NCBI GenBank assembly: GCA_028277605.1
Contig: JANQFZ010000047.1
Coordinates: 1 to 50,826 of the forward strand
Origin: Vallitaleaceae bacterium
GTDB taxonomy: Bacteria > Bacillota > Clostridia > Lachnospirales > Vallitaleaceae
Direction: 5' to 3'
DNA length: 50,826 bases
The notes under the pieces were generated by a model. That model saw nothing but the letters and a program-made list of their open reading frames with translations. It did not search any database and was not told the origin of the DNA. Below, one piece after another: positions 26,030-34,977 of this stretch. The position numbers and the translations under genes are program-made. The number at the start of each line of letters is the position of its first letter. Position 1 is the stretch's first letter.

Positions 26030-27763
26030 TTATAATATATACTTAATTTTTAGTTCTTTCCCTTTAAATCCTATTGGTATCTTATTTATCTTATCTATAT
26101 CATGTGTCTTTGCTATACCTTCAACGTATTTTCCTTCTTTTATTTGCCTATCTGCTTCTTCTGTTAACATGTCTAAGGTCTTTTTAGATTTTTTGCTTGC
26201 CCATTTGAACTCAAATATATAGGCACTATCTTTCTTATCCTTTGGTACTAGTACGATATCTGGTCTTCCTAAACCATATTCCCTATTTGATTTTACATGA
26301 TAGCGGTCAGTTGCAAACATCATCAACCCTAATATGAATCCATGATGAAAGTTCTCGTGCCTGCTTTCCTGCTCTATGATGCCCACACCTGTATCGTTAT
26401 AACTAATATATTTTAAGTAGAGTTCCTGTAGTATCATTTCTAGCTTTTCTATATCCTCTTTGATTAGACTTGTTTTTAAGTATCTCATGTAATCCGATAT
26501 TTTAAAATCTTCTTCAAAGTAGTCTTTTAACATTCTTCTATATATAAGAGATACTTCTGTGTTTGGTATGGCTAAACTATAAACGTCTACATCTTCTATT
26601 TTTCTTTTGTTGGTTGTTTTTAAGTACCCTGCATGCAGCAAAAAGCTCCATGCTGATTCTGGACTTGTCTTTATGGTTTCATAGATAACATTTTCTGCTA
26701 TTTCCTTCTCCACTGACCGCCTCTCAAGTAAATCCTGTACTACTTTCTTGCCTTCTACCTTATCTAACTGCATGACTTCTTTTATGACAAGGTTTGCGCT
26801 TGTATTGATCCAATAGGGTCTTAATCCCATTTCAGGCTGGACAGCATAATTCAATATACTCCAAGGGTTATATATGGTTGTTCCAAGTCCAAATCGATAG
26901 CCATTATACCATGCTTTTACTTCTTCTATTTGCTCATATAGACCTCTGTTTTTTATGATTTCTTCTACTTCTTCTTCCGTAAATCCAAATTTATCAGACA
27001 TATCATTGGTGAGTACTGTGTAAATTCTTGGGTTGTTAAAATCACTAAATATGCTTTCCTTTGCCACTTTCATTATACCTGTTAGAACGCCCTGCTTTAG
27101 TGAATTATTACCCTTAAGCCCTTTTCCTAACATACTTTTCATAAAGTCTATGATCTCTTTATAGTATCCATTAATATATCCAGCTTGTATTGGTGTATCG
27201 TACTCGTCTATAATGACCATGACTTTTTCTTTAAAGTATTTTTCAAGGTAATTGGATAGATTAAAAATTACATCTGTATATTCACTATTAGTTGCTTCTA
27301 ACTCTATGATTCTTTGATACATTTCTTTCTCTTTACAGTCTAATACATTTGTTTTTAGTAGATATTGATGTCTCTTATATTCATTTGCTATTATCTTTAC
27401 TAAATTTTCATATGTTTCTTCCCAATCTATTTGTTTTGCTCCTTTTAGTGTTAAAAATATTACTGGATATTGACCCTGCTCTTTCCTATACTCTTGGTCA
27501 TCAAATATTTTAAGTCCATTGAAAAGATAAGACGCATCTTCATTTTCCATCTCATATTGACGGCATTCAGGTATCTCATAAAAGTATTTTAACATACTCA
27601 TATTCAGTGTTTTTCCAAACCTTCTTGGTCTTGTTATAAGAACTACACTAGAATTTGAATCTAGAATATCCTTAACTAATAAAGTTTTATCAACATACAT
27701 ATACCCATCATCAATGAGTCTTTTAAAATTATCTACTCCTATAGCTATCTTTTTACTACTCAC
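26030..27763 (-). CDS. AAA-ATPase-like / PD-(D/E)XK nuclease-like protein (DUF1703)
   Basis: 577 residues from a GTG start with GGAGGGG 9 nt upstream (longer frames lack a site). The N-terminal AAA-ATPase-like domain has YVDKT, a P-loop RPRRFGKTL (near 50) and VMVIIDEYDTPI as the Walker B region. The C-terminal DUF1703 domain has the nuclease core GRPDIVLV...YIFEFKWA. The family is highly amplified and laterally spread in anaerobes. Its function is unproven; a role in defence or mobile-element biology is often suspected. It stands as a single gene in the interval that splits clpC from radA. Confidence 0.88.
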   Translation of the reverse strand: MSSKKIAIGVDNFKRLIDDGYMYVDKTLLVKDILDSNSSVVLITRPRRFGKTLNMSMLKYFYEIPECRQYEMENEDASYLFNGLKIFDDQEYRKEQGQYPVIFLTLKGAKQIDWEETYENLVKIIANEYKRHQYLLKTNVLDCKEKEMYQRIIELEATNSEYTDVIFNLSNYLEKYFKEKVMVIIDEYDTPIQAGYINGYYKEIIDFMKSMLGKGLKGNNSLKQGVLTGIMKVAKESIFSDFNNPRIYTVLTNDMSDKFGFTEEEVEEIIKNRGLYEQIEEVKAWYNGYRFGLGTTIYNPWSILNYAVQPEMGLRPYWINTSANLVIKEVMQLDKVEGKKVVQDLLERRSVEKEIAENVIYETIKTSPESAWSFLLHAGYLKTTNKRKIEDVDVYSLAIPNTEVSLIYRRMLKDYFEEDFKISDYMRYLKTSLIKEDIEKLEMILQELYLKYISYNDTGVGIIEQESRHENFHHGFILGLMMFATDRYHVKSNREYGLGRPDIVLVPKDKKDSAYIFEFKWASKKSKKTLDMLTEEADRQIKEGKYVEGIAKTHDIDKINKIPIGFKGKELKIKYIL

Positions 27764-28139
27764 TCTTTTATTCCCCTCCAATAAAATACACATACCCTTT
27801 ATTATTAGCCTTTTATTCAAAAATATTTCTATGAGTATTATATCATAATTCTCACAACATACAGTTATAATAATATTATTTTGCTATTGTACTCAATGAT
27901 TTCCCTTTGACTTCGTCTAAATATGTGATAAACTTTATATGAGCCATTTTGAATAGTTTTTTTCATTTCGTCTATTGGCTCTTTGGATATTTATGTAAAC
28001 TTTTTTTGTAACTGCATTTTACTGTACTTTTTATTTTATTTTCTATATCAATAGTGAACCGTCCGAATTCAGTATTGAATCAATAAGATGTGTTTATTAA
28101 TGTTCTGTTTACTATTATCAAGTAAAGGAAATAAAGATA
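27764..28139. other. intergenic stretch without recognised signal
   Basis: 376 bp of AT-rich sequence between divergent genes. The only recognisable items are a GAACCGTCCGAA string at about 28056, matching the border of the palindromic element at 10459, and AAAGGA before the gene at 28140. No convincing promoter pair or structured RNA was found. Confidence 0.4.
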
Positions 28140-28547
28140 ATGTATAAAATCCTGTGTAATCATATAGAATACCAAGTTGAAAATGTTCAAGATGTAATAA
28201 GCTTTGTCAATAAGAAAACTATTGCTATGGAAAAAAATAATGATTCACAAATGGTAATCATAAAGTCTGATAAAACAAAAGACTACATAGAAATAGGATT
28301 AGGTTTAAGCGAGAAAAGTCTTTTGTTTTTTGTTCCTTCATCTGAATCAGAAGATTGTAGAATATCTTGTTGTGATAATCAAGCTTTAATAGATAGTAAA
28401 AACGATATAACATTAACCACATTTGAAGGTGATACCTTTTATTGTTCAAGATTTAATTTAATAGATTACTATCAAGCTTTAGAAGTACTAAAATACTATT
28501 TGAATAGTAAAAAATTAAGCAAACAGATTAAATGGTATGCTTATTGA
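28140..28547 (+). CDS. unknown 135-aa protein, faintly Imm1-like
   Basis: A soluble protein with no signal peptide, of mixed alpha/beta pattern. The C-terminal half, ITLTTFEGDTFYCSRFNLID, then YYQALEVLKYYLNS and a final KQIKWYAY, recalls the end of the Imm1 immunity-protein family (strand, helix, W near the end). This is only a pattern impression. No toxin or secretion gene is adjacent, so if it is an immunity protein it is an orphan. The ribosome site is AAAGGA at long spacing. Confidence 0.5.
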   Translation: MYKILCNHIEYQVENVQDVISFVNKKTIAMEKNNDSQMVIIKSDKTKDYIEIGLGLSEKSLLFFVPSSESEDCRISCCDNQALIDSKNDITLTTFEGDTFYCSRFNLIDYYQALEVLKYYLNSKKLSKQIKWYAY

Positions 28548-28617
28548 ATGTGATGGCAACCCGTATCCGTTTTTTTAAAATAAATGTTGTACATATTTTA
28601 TTAATAATAACTTGAGG

Positions 28618-29529
28618 TTAAATATAATTCTTAACATACCACCTTGGGACATAGGTATGAAAATTATCATACCAATCTAAAACATTTTTAGCTTGATTAA
28701 GCATGATGTTAACTTCAGCCTGTCCAAATGGAATAGCCCAAGGAATAGATGAAAGCTGATTACATCCAATATATAGAGCCATTAATTTGAAAAAATTATC
28801 AGGTACATCATTATCAAAATAACCATTGATACGTCCAGAAGCAAATAGTTTGCTAATATCTGCGCACCAAGTGATACGATTAAATTCTTCCCAAGGATCG
28901 CCATAATCGACTCTATTAAAATCAATGATTCCTATTTTGGACTGTTCTGTAATTATCATATTCCCTGCATGATAATCTCCGTGTTGTAAGGACTGCTTCC
29001 GATTTTCTAAGAGGTATCGATTCTCATTCATGTACTCTATTATATTTTCTGACCCTTTAAATTGAATTTCACAGGTTTTATAAATTTCTATATTTCTATC
29101 AATTTTTTTATTAAATCGTTCTGACCATGATATGTGGCCTTGAGGTGCAGGAATTTCATGTATTTTTCTTAATACTTTACCTGCTTCAAATCCTAGATGA
29201 TAGTTCTCCATGTCTGTTAATGCAGGAAGAACTGCTTCAGCATCTTTTCCATCAATCCATGTAAAAAGTGTGTAACTATCTTTTCCTTTATTGCATATAC
29301 CAAAATCTATTGGTTTTGATATTAGTAGATCTAATTTATCTAGTTGTTGAATTATATCATACTCTTTTTTTCTGCGTTCATATTGTGAAATATCTGAAAC
29401 ACGTAACAATAAACGTGTCCCATCTTGTGTTTCTATATAATATTTCTTATCGTTTGACCAGCCTTTTTCAACTAAGCTAATTTTCTTCCATGAATCAGAA
29501 GTAGGTATTTCATTAAACACTTTATCCAT
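28618..29529 (-). CDS. aminoglycoside phosphotransferase (APH) family kinase
   Basis: 303 residues with a kinase-like fold. The catalytic loop is LQHGDYHAGNMII (Brenner-type HGDxxxxN, near 179-191) and the metal-binding motif IIDFNRVDYGDPWEEF is about 15 residues further. It has the family's usual length. Substrates of chromosomal APH-like proteins range from aminoglycosides and macrolides to choline or sugars; nothing here identifies the substrate, so antibiotic resistance should not be assumed. Confidence 0.88.
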   Translation of the reverse strand: MDKVFNEIPTSDSWKKISLVEKGWSNDKKYYIETQDGTRLLLRVSDISQYERRKKEYDIIQQLDKLDLLISKPIDFGICNKGKDSYTLFTWIDGKDAEAVLPALTDMENYHLGFEAGKVLRKIHEIPAPQGHISWSERFNKKIDRNIEIYKTCEIQFKGSENIIEYMNENRYLLENRKQSLQHGDYHAGNMIITEQSKIGIIDFNRVDYGDPWEEFNRITWCADISKLFASGRINGYFDNDVPDNFFKLMALYIGCNQLSSIPWAIPFGQAEVNIMLNQAKNVLDWYDNFHTYVPRWYVKNYI

Positions 29530-29557
29530 CCTTCTAGCCCCCAGACTATAAATATTA

Positions 29558-29592
29558 TAGGTATGTATACTAAGTTAAAGTACACATACCTA
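29558..29592 (-). terminator. hairpin after clpC
   Basis: TAGGTATGTATACT (29558-29571) pairs with AGTACACATACCTA (29579-29592) over 14 positions with one G-U. It lies 70 nt past the clpC stop and before the APH gene. The tract that follows on the minus strand (TAATATTTAT) is only moderately T-rich. Confidence 0.5.
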
Positions 29593-29661
29593 AGTGATTA
29601 CACATTAGTATCATTTATTCTCTTATACAAAGAAACCTTAGTTACTAACTAATTCTCAGAT

Positions 29662-32100
29662 TTATTTTTCTACAGTAAAGATGAGTTCTTTATCCTTTAA
29701 CTCAACCAAAACACGATCATTTTCTTTCACATGACCTTCTAATATCTTCTCAGCCAATTTGTCTTCTATATTGGATTGGATAGCTCTTCTTAAAGGTCTT
29801 GCACCATACGCCTCATCAAAGCCTTCAGCAGCTAGATATTCTTCTGCTTCCTTTGTTAATTCTAAATGGACACCAACATTCTTTTCCATTCTTGTTGCTA
29901 ATACTTTAATCATGATATTAACAATGGCTTTTATATTATCCTTGGTTAAGCTATGGAATACAATCATTTCATCAATACGATTAAGAAATTCAGGTCTAAA
30001 CAACCGCTTGACCTCACTCATCACATTCTTTTTCATAGAATCATAATTCTTTTCTTCATCCTCAGTAGATGCAAACCCAAGTCTATTACTAGAAATAATA
30101 TTACGCGCCCCGACATTAGAGGTCATAATGATAACGGAATTTTTAAAATTAATCCGTCTACCTTGTGCATCGGTTATATGTCCGTCATCTAAAACTTGCA
30201 GTAGTATATTAAAAACATCGGGGTGTGCTTTTTCTATTTCATCAAACAAAATAACGGAATAGGGCTTTCTTCTAATTTTCTCACTCAACTGACCACCTTC
30301 ATCATACCCAACGTAACCTGGAGGTGAACCAATCAGCTTAGAGACACTATGTTTTTCCATATACTCGGACATATCCACACGAATTAATGCACCTTCATCA
30401 CCAAACAGCGCTTCAGCTAACGTTTTGGTTAATTCTGTCTTGCCGACACCTGTAGGACCTAAAAATAGGAATGAACCCGTTGGACGTTTGGGATCCTTTA
30501 AACCTACCCGACCTCTCCGAATAGCTTTAGAAACTGCTGTAACGGCTTCATCTTGACCAACCACTCTTTCGTGAAGCGTTTTTTCTAGATTTTTGAGTCG
30601 TTCTCCTTCTTCCTCAGTTAATTTCTTAACAGGAACTCCAGTCCAGCTTGATATGATGTCAGCAATTTCTTCTTCTGTTACAATTTGACTCATTTCTGTA
30701 CTTTTTGTATGCCAGTCTGATTTTTTAGTTTCAAGCTCTTCTTTTATTGTATTCTGCTGCTGCTTGATTTCTCCAGCCTTTTCATATTCTTCTGTCTTGA
30801 TAGCGAGCTCTTTTTCCTTTTCCAAATCTTCCAGCTTTCTCTCAAGTTCTTTTATATTTGGCGGTGCTGTAAAGGTTCTTAATCGTACCTTTGAAGCGGC
30901 TTCATCGATGAGATCAATAGCTTTATCTGGTAAGTAACGATCGGTAATATATCGATTAGATAGCTTAACAGAAGCAATAACAGCTTCATCTGTGATATGG
31001 ACTTTATGGTGCGCTTCGTACATATCCTTTAAACCTCTTAGTATGTCAATAGCCTCATCCTCAGACGGCTCTTCTATTTTTACAGGTTGAAATCTTCTTT
31101 CAAGTGCTGAATCTTTTTCTATATACTTTCTATATTCATCCAGTGTTGTGGCTCCTATGAGCTGAATCTCACCTCTTGCCAATGAGGGCTTTAATATATT
31201 GGAGGCGTCTATAGCACCTTCAGCAGCTCCAGCACCCACAATGGTGTGCAGCTCATCAATGAATAGAATAATATTACCAGCACTTTTAATTTCTTCTAAA
31301 GATTTTTTGATTCTGTCTTCAAATTCTCCTCTATACTTAGATCCTGCTACCATAGAAGATAAATCTAAAGCTACCACTCGCTTCTCCTTTAATATTTCAG
31401 GTATGTTTCCTTCTGTAATCTTTTGTGCTAGTCCTTCTGCTATGGCGGTTTTACCTACACCCGGTTCTCCAATTAAACAAGGGTTATTCTTTGTTCTACG
31501 GCTTAATATTTGTATAACACGCTCTATTTCTTTATCTCTTCCAATGATGGGATCAAATTTACCTTCTGAAGACATTTTGGTTAAATCCCTACTGAACTGA
31601 TCTAGATTAGGAGTACTGGTTTTTCCATCCTTAGCTCCGCTTTTATCTAGATTTTTAGATAAGGAAGAATCTTGACCAAAGGCTTTTACTATATGCTGAT
31701 AAAGTTTTTGAGGACTGACTCCTAAACTGTTCAACAGCCTAACAGCAATGCAATCCGATTCTCTAAGCAGTCCAATTAATATGTGCTCTGTACCAATAAT
31801 TGTTGTTCCCATTCTAATAGCTTCTCTTAAGCTTAACTCTAACACTCTTTTAGCTCTAGGTGTAAAGTCTTCTGCTTCTGCTTGTGTTTTATTGGATTGA
31901 ACGATGCTCTTTAGCTTGTTGATAATAACTTCTTCAGTAACCCCTTCTTTTGATAATACCTTTGCTGCTAATCCATTACCTTCTTTGATGAGACCCAATA
32001 ATAAATGCTCTGTTCCAACATAACCATGTCCCAGTTCCTTTGCAGTTTGCTGGGATAAATTTATTGCTTTTTGCGCTTTTTCAGTAAATCTTCCAATCAT
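29662..32100 (-). CDS. clpC: ATP-dependent Clp protease ATPase subunit ClpC
   Basis: An 812-residue Hsp100 unfoldase that feeds ClpP. It has two Clp-N repeats (1-145), AAA-1 with GEPGVGKTA near 210, a UVR/M-domain coiled coil (about 410-470, KELERKLEDLEKEKELAIK) for McsB/MecA-type adaptors, and AAA-2 with GPTGVGKTE near 547. The start at 32100 is 9 nt behind AGGAGG; the ATG at 32109 touches that site. It is the last gene of mcsA-mcsB-clpC, 14 nt after mcsB. Confidence 0.98.
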   Translation of the reverse strand: MIGRFTEKAQKAINLSQQTAKELGHGYVGTEHLLLGLIKEGNGLAAKVLSKEGVTEEVIINKLKSIVQSNKTQAEAEDFTPRAKRVLELSLREAIRMGTTIIGTEHILIGLLRESDCIAVRLLNSLGVSPQKLYQHIVKAFGQDSSLSKNLDKSGAKDGKTSTPNLDQFSRDLTKMSSEGKFDPIIGRDKEIERVIQILSRRTKNNPCLIGEPGVGKTAIAEGLAQKITEGNIPEILKEKRVVALDLSSMVAGSKYRGEFEDRIKKSLEEIKSAGNIILFIDELHTIVGAGAAEGAIDASNILKPSLARGEIQLIGATTLDEYRKYIEKDSALERRFQPVKIEEPSEDEAIDILRGLKDMYEAHHKVHITDEAVIASVKLSNRYITDRYLPDKAIDLIDEAASKVRLRTFTAPPNIKELERKLEDLEKEKELAIKTEEYEKAGEIKQQQNTIKEELETKKSDWHTKSTEMSQIVTEEEIADIISSWTGVPVKKLTEEEGERLKNLEKTLHERVVGQDEAVTAVSKAIRRGRVGLKDPKRPTGSFLFLGPTGVGKTELTKTLAEALFGDEGALIRVDMSEYMEKHSVSKLIGSPPGYVGYDEGGQLSEKIRRKPYSVILFDEIEKAHPDVFNILLQVLDDGHITDAQGRRINFKNSVIIMTSNVGARNIISSNRLGFASTEDEEKNYDSMKKNVMSEVKRLFRPEFLNRIDEMIVFHSLTKDNIKAIVNIMIKVLATRMEKNVGVHLELTKEAEEYLAAEGFDEAYGARPLRRAIQSNIEDKLAEKILEGHVKENDRVLVELKDKELIFTVEK

Positions 32101-32114
32101 AGCGGTCATCCTCC

Positions 32115-33155
32115 TTACAACGATTTTAATTTAGGTAATGATTGTCGAATATAGGCAGCTCGTTCAATGTCTCTACTTGTTCCATCTAATTCTTTACCCG
32201 CTGCTTTTTGTAAATTTGCTGGTTGTATCAGCATCATCAATTCATAGATATGAAATTTTTCTTCAAACTCTAGTATACCCAAGGCACAGCCTAGTTTAAT
32301 ATCCGATAATAATGTCATAGCTTCATCAGAGGTTAAGGTTCTAGCATGGGATAAAACACCATAAGAACGATAAACTGCATCTTCAATCGTAATTTTTTTT
32401 TCTTTCAAAAGCTTGGTTCTCATTAGACGTTCCTGATCAACAATCTGAGTTGTTACACTGTTCAGATTGTCTATGATCTCCTTTTCTGAATGTCCTAAGG
32501 TTATCTGGTTAGATATTTGAAACAAGCTTCCCTGTGCTTTGGTTCCTTCACCATAGATGCCTCGAACTGTTAATCCAAACTTTCCAATGGCTTCGAGTAT
32601 AAACTGTAGCTGTCCTGTTGTTTCTAGTGCTGGAACATGCACCATATAGGATGCACGCATACCTGTGCCTACATTGGTAAGACAGGTGGTTAGGTATCCT
32701 AACTTTTCATTATAAGCATATTCTAGCTTTTCCTCAATTAAGTCATCAATTTTGTTTGCATTATCAAAAGATAGCTGTAGATTTCGACCACCTGCAATGG
32801 ACTGAATTCTTAGATGATCCTCTTCATTAATCATAATACTCAAAGTTTCATCTTTAGATACAATGAGTCCTGTTGGAATAGAACTCCTAATGAAATTTGG
32901 ACTAATGACGTGCCTTTCCATCATTGCGATTTTATCGACTGGCGTAACGGTATCCATATTTTTTATATCAAAAACTCTATCTGACGTTGAAGATGTTTTA
33001 GAAAATACATCATTAACGGCTTGTATAACATTATTAGCTTCAAGGGTATCGAGTTTGCTCGGAAAAGAGTATTTTTTTAAATTACGTGCTAATCTTATGC
33101 GGCTGGATAACACAACATCAGAATCTGGATCATTAGCGGATGTCTGCCATATCAT
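32115..33155 (-). CDS. mcsB: protein arginine kinase McsB
   Basis: 346 residues of the phosphagen-kinase family. It phosphorylates Arg on damaged proteins, which marks them for ClpCP. SSRIRLARNLKKYSFP (near 17-32), CLTNVGTGMRASYMVHVP (near 158-175) and RGIYGEGTKAQGSLFQISN are the ATP-guanidino core motifs. It follows mcsA after 3 nt, so translation is coupled. Confidence 0.96.
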   Translation of the reverse strand: MIWQTSANDPDSDVVLSSRIRLARNLKKYSFPSKLDTLEANNVIQAVNDVFSKTSSTSDRVFDIKNMDTVTPVDKIAMMERHVISPNFIRSSIPTGLIVSKDETLSIMINEEDHLRIQSIAGGRNLQLSFDNANKIDDLIEEKLEYAYNEKLGYLTTCLTNVGTGMRASYMVHVPALETTGQLQFILEAIGKFGLTVRGIYGEGTKAQGSLFQISNQITLGHSEKEIIDNLNSVTTQIVDQERLMRTKLLKEKKITIEDAVYRSYGVLSHARTLTSDEAMTLLSDIKLGCALGILEFEEKFHIYELMMLIQPANLQKAAGKELDGTSRDIERAAYIRQSLPKLKSL

Positions 33156-33158
33156 GAC

Positions 33159-33665
33159 CTAATCCTCCTTTTTTAGTGTACGAATTTCATCTCTTAATTG
33201 AGCTGCCCTTTCGTATTCTTCTTTAGCAATTGCCATATGAAGCTGCTCTTGAAGCTCTTGAATTCTTTTATTAATTCTCAATTTTCCACCGGTTCTATTA
33301 GGAATCTTTCCTGAATGTATGGTATTGCCGTGAATTCTCTTAATCACAGGCATAAGTGTTTTTGAAAAGGTATCATAGCAGTGGGCACAGCCTAATTTAC
33401 CTGTTTTTCTAAATTCTGTATAGTTCATACCACAATGACTACAAGTTGGTATAACATGGTGAAATTGATTCATACCATAGAGGTTATTCTCTGATGCGTT
33501 AATAAATCCACTGAGTAAATTTTGGAAAGACAGGTCACTATCCATATTGATACCTTCTAATTCTTTAGCACATTTTTCACAAAGTCTGATTTCAGTTGTT
33601 TTTCCATTGACTGTTTTTTTTAAAAAAACGGTGGCAATATTTTTATGACAATGTTCACATAACAT
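33159..33665 (-). CDS. mcsA: McsA, zinc-binding activator of McsB
   Basis: 168 residues. Four Cys pairs build two zinc sites (CEHCHK...CEKCAK; CSHCGM...CAHCYD). A UVR motif closes the protein (LHMAIAKEEYERAAQLRDEI). It activates McsB and helps regulate heat-shock genes. The ribosome site AAGGGGGA is suitably placed. Confidence 0.94.
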   Translation of the reverse strand: MLCEHCHKNIATVFLKKTVNGKTTEIRLCEKCAKELEGINMDSDLSFQNLLSGFINASENNLYGMNQFHHVIPTCSHCGMNYTEFRKTGKLGCAHCYDTFSKTLMPVIKRIHGNTIHSGKIPNRTGGKLRINKRIQELQEQLHMAIAKEEYERAAQLRDEIRTLKKED

Positions 33666-33689
33666 AGCTTATCCCCCTTACTACTTGAA

Positions 33690-34034
33690 TTAGTATAATG
33701 GTTTACCACATTTTATGCAATGAGTAGCATCTGGATGATTACCAACTTTACAATGTGGACAAAACCGATATAATGGTATCCCGTCTTCATTCTTCTTCAC
33801 TTCAAAGGATAGAATGACAGGCTGTTCTTTTGCTGAGTCCTTATTCATAGTCTTCTCAATTACCTTAATTTTATTGATTGTTTTTGATAGTTTCTTTTTT
33901 AGTCTTTTGGTTTCTAGTTCCACTTGCTGGGAATTTTCTTTATTACAATTATACACAACTTTTCCTAATTGTCTATATAAAAGGTTGACCTTTTTATTTA
34001 AGTCTGTTGTCTGCTGCTTATTATATTTCGCCAT
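33690..34034 (-). CDS. zinc-ribbon protein in the ctsR position
   Basis: 114 residues: a basic coiled-coil-like N-terminus (about 5-65, many Lys, Leu, Asn, Gln) and a C-terminal zinc ribbon CPHCKVGNHPDATHCIKC. It is not CtsR, which has a winged helix and no such ribbon. It is first in the leftward run with mcsA-mcsB-clpC, 24 nt upstream of mcsA, so it is probably co-transcribed. Its function is unknown; a chaperone-operon cofactor is a guess from position only. Confidence 0.75.
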   Translation of the reverse strand: MAKYNKQQTTDLNKKVNLLYRQLGKVVYNCNKENSQQVELETKRLKKKLSKTINKIKVIEKTMNKDSAKEQPVILSFEVKKNEDGIPLYRFCPHCKVGNHPDATHCIKCGKPLY

Positions 34035-34106
34035 AATGCTCTACCCACTTTCTATATATTTCATGATTGATTATACTTTCTTAAACCTATATAGTATTAC
34101 TTCCTT

Positions 34107-34136
34107 ATTATACCATAGATAAAAAATGGGGAACAA
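34107..34136 (-). promoter_or_regulatory. promoter of the zinc-ribbon-mcsA-mcsB-clpC operon
   Basis: On the minus strand TTGTTC, 18 nt, then a perfect TATAAT (34112-34107) preceded by TGG, an extended -10. No CtsR heptad repeats and no CIRCE element are visible between here and the first start codon at 34034. Confidence 0.6.
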
Positions 34137-34142
34137 AAGAAA

Positions 34143-34164
34143 CTCACCATATTATAATGGTGAG
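34143..34164 (-). terminator. terminator of the tlpA-like gene
   Basis: CTCACCAT (34143-34150) and ATGGTGAG (34157-34164) form a perfect 8-bp stem. On the minus strand TTTCTTTTGTT follows. Confidence 0.75.
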
Positions 34165-34176
34165 AACCTTAGATGA

Positions 34177-34839
34177 CTATTTATTTATTTGTTCAATTAT
34201 AGCTTCCATCATTTCATAGGTCATTCCATATGTTCCTGTAGCAATATACCCTTCTTTATCTACAATATAATTCGTAGGATACCCTATAATTTGGTATTCC
34301 TCACTGATAAGTCCTTCCTCATCATAGAGGATTGGAAAGGTATAGCCTTTATCTTCTACCCATTCAATAACTTTGGATTGTGACATTTCTTTATAATTAC
34401 CCTGTACGTTAATGGCTAGAATAACGACTTCATCATTATTATATTTCTCATGAAGCTTTTGAAAATCTGGCATTTCATTTACACATGGTCCACACCATGT
34501 CTGCCAGAAATTAACAAACACGATTTTCCCTTTATAGTCGGATAAGGTGTATTCATTGCCTTTTCCATCTTCTAGTGTAAAGTTTGGTGCTTTAACTTTA
34601 TCTTTTTCCTCTTGTTCTTCTGCATTTTGCTCTTCATTTGCAGTTCCCTGTTCCTCTGTCATTTGATTTGTTGTATCTTCGTTAACACTTTCCTGCTGGT
34701 CTAATTCATTTGCACTATCAGCATGATCCTGCTCTTCTATACGAGTATCTTGCTCCTTTAGGGGTTGATCCTGTTGCAATGCGTAGATTGCAAATCCTAT
34801 GATTACAATACCAAGTACTATATAAATCTTATTTCTCAC
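34177..34839 (-). CDS. TlpA/ResA-like thiol-disulfide oxidoreductase, membrane-anchored
   Basis: 220 residues. One N-terminal membrane anchor (5-21) is followed by an unusual acidic Glu/Gln/Asp-rich linker (about 23-80). The thioredoxin domain has W115-C-G-P-C119 and the cis-Pro in GYPTNYIV. It faces the outside and probably keeps thiols of exported proteins or cytochromes reduced, drawing electrons from the CcdA-like protein encoded just upstream. The linker is low-complexity and variable by nature. Confidence 0.92.
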   Translation of the reverse strand: MRNKIYIVLGIVIIGFAIYALQQDQPLKEQDTRIEEQDHADSANELDQQESVNEDTTNQMTEEQGTANEEQNAEEQEEKDKVKAPNFTLEDGKGNEYTLSDYKGKIVFVNFWQTWCGPCVNEMPDFQKLHEKYNNDEVVILAINVQGNYKEMSQSKVIEWVEDKGYTFPILYDEEGLISEEYQIIGYPTNYIVDKEGYIATGTYGMTYEMMEAIIEQINK

Positions 34840-34977
34840 TGTATCACCTCACCTACCTTTATAGAGTTGACAGCATTGATTGAGCTTATACTTAAGTCAT
34901 CTATCTTAAATAAACTTCTTACTTCGTTTTATAAAATGACACAAGAGTAATAGGCATGTTGTATATTTTTTGTGACT

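Noticed and set aside
28618..29529. Antibiotic resistance gene call for the APH-family protein
   Set aside because: The kinase motifs define only the fold; without close similarity to a known resistance enzyme or mobile context the substrate is open.
33814..34122. Rightward open frame over the zinc-ribbon gene
   Set aside because: Antisense to a better supported gene that has operon context and a CxxC...CxxC motif.
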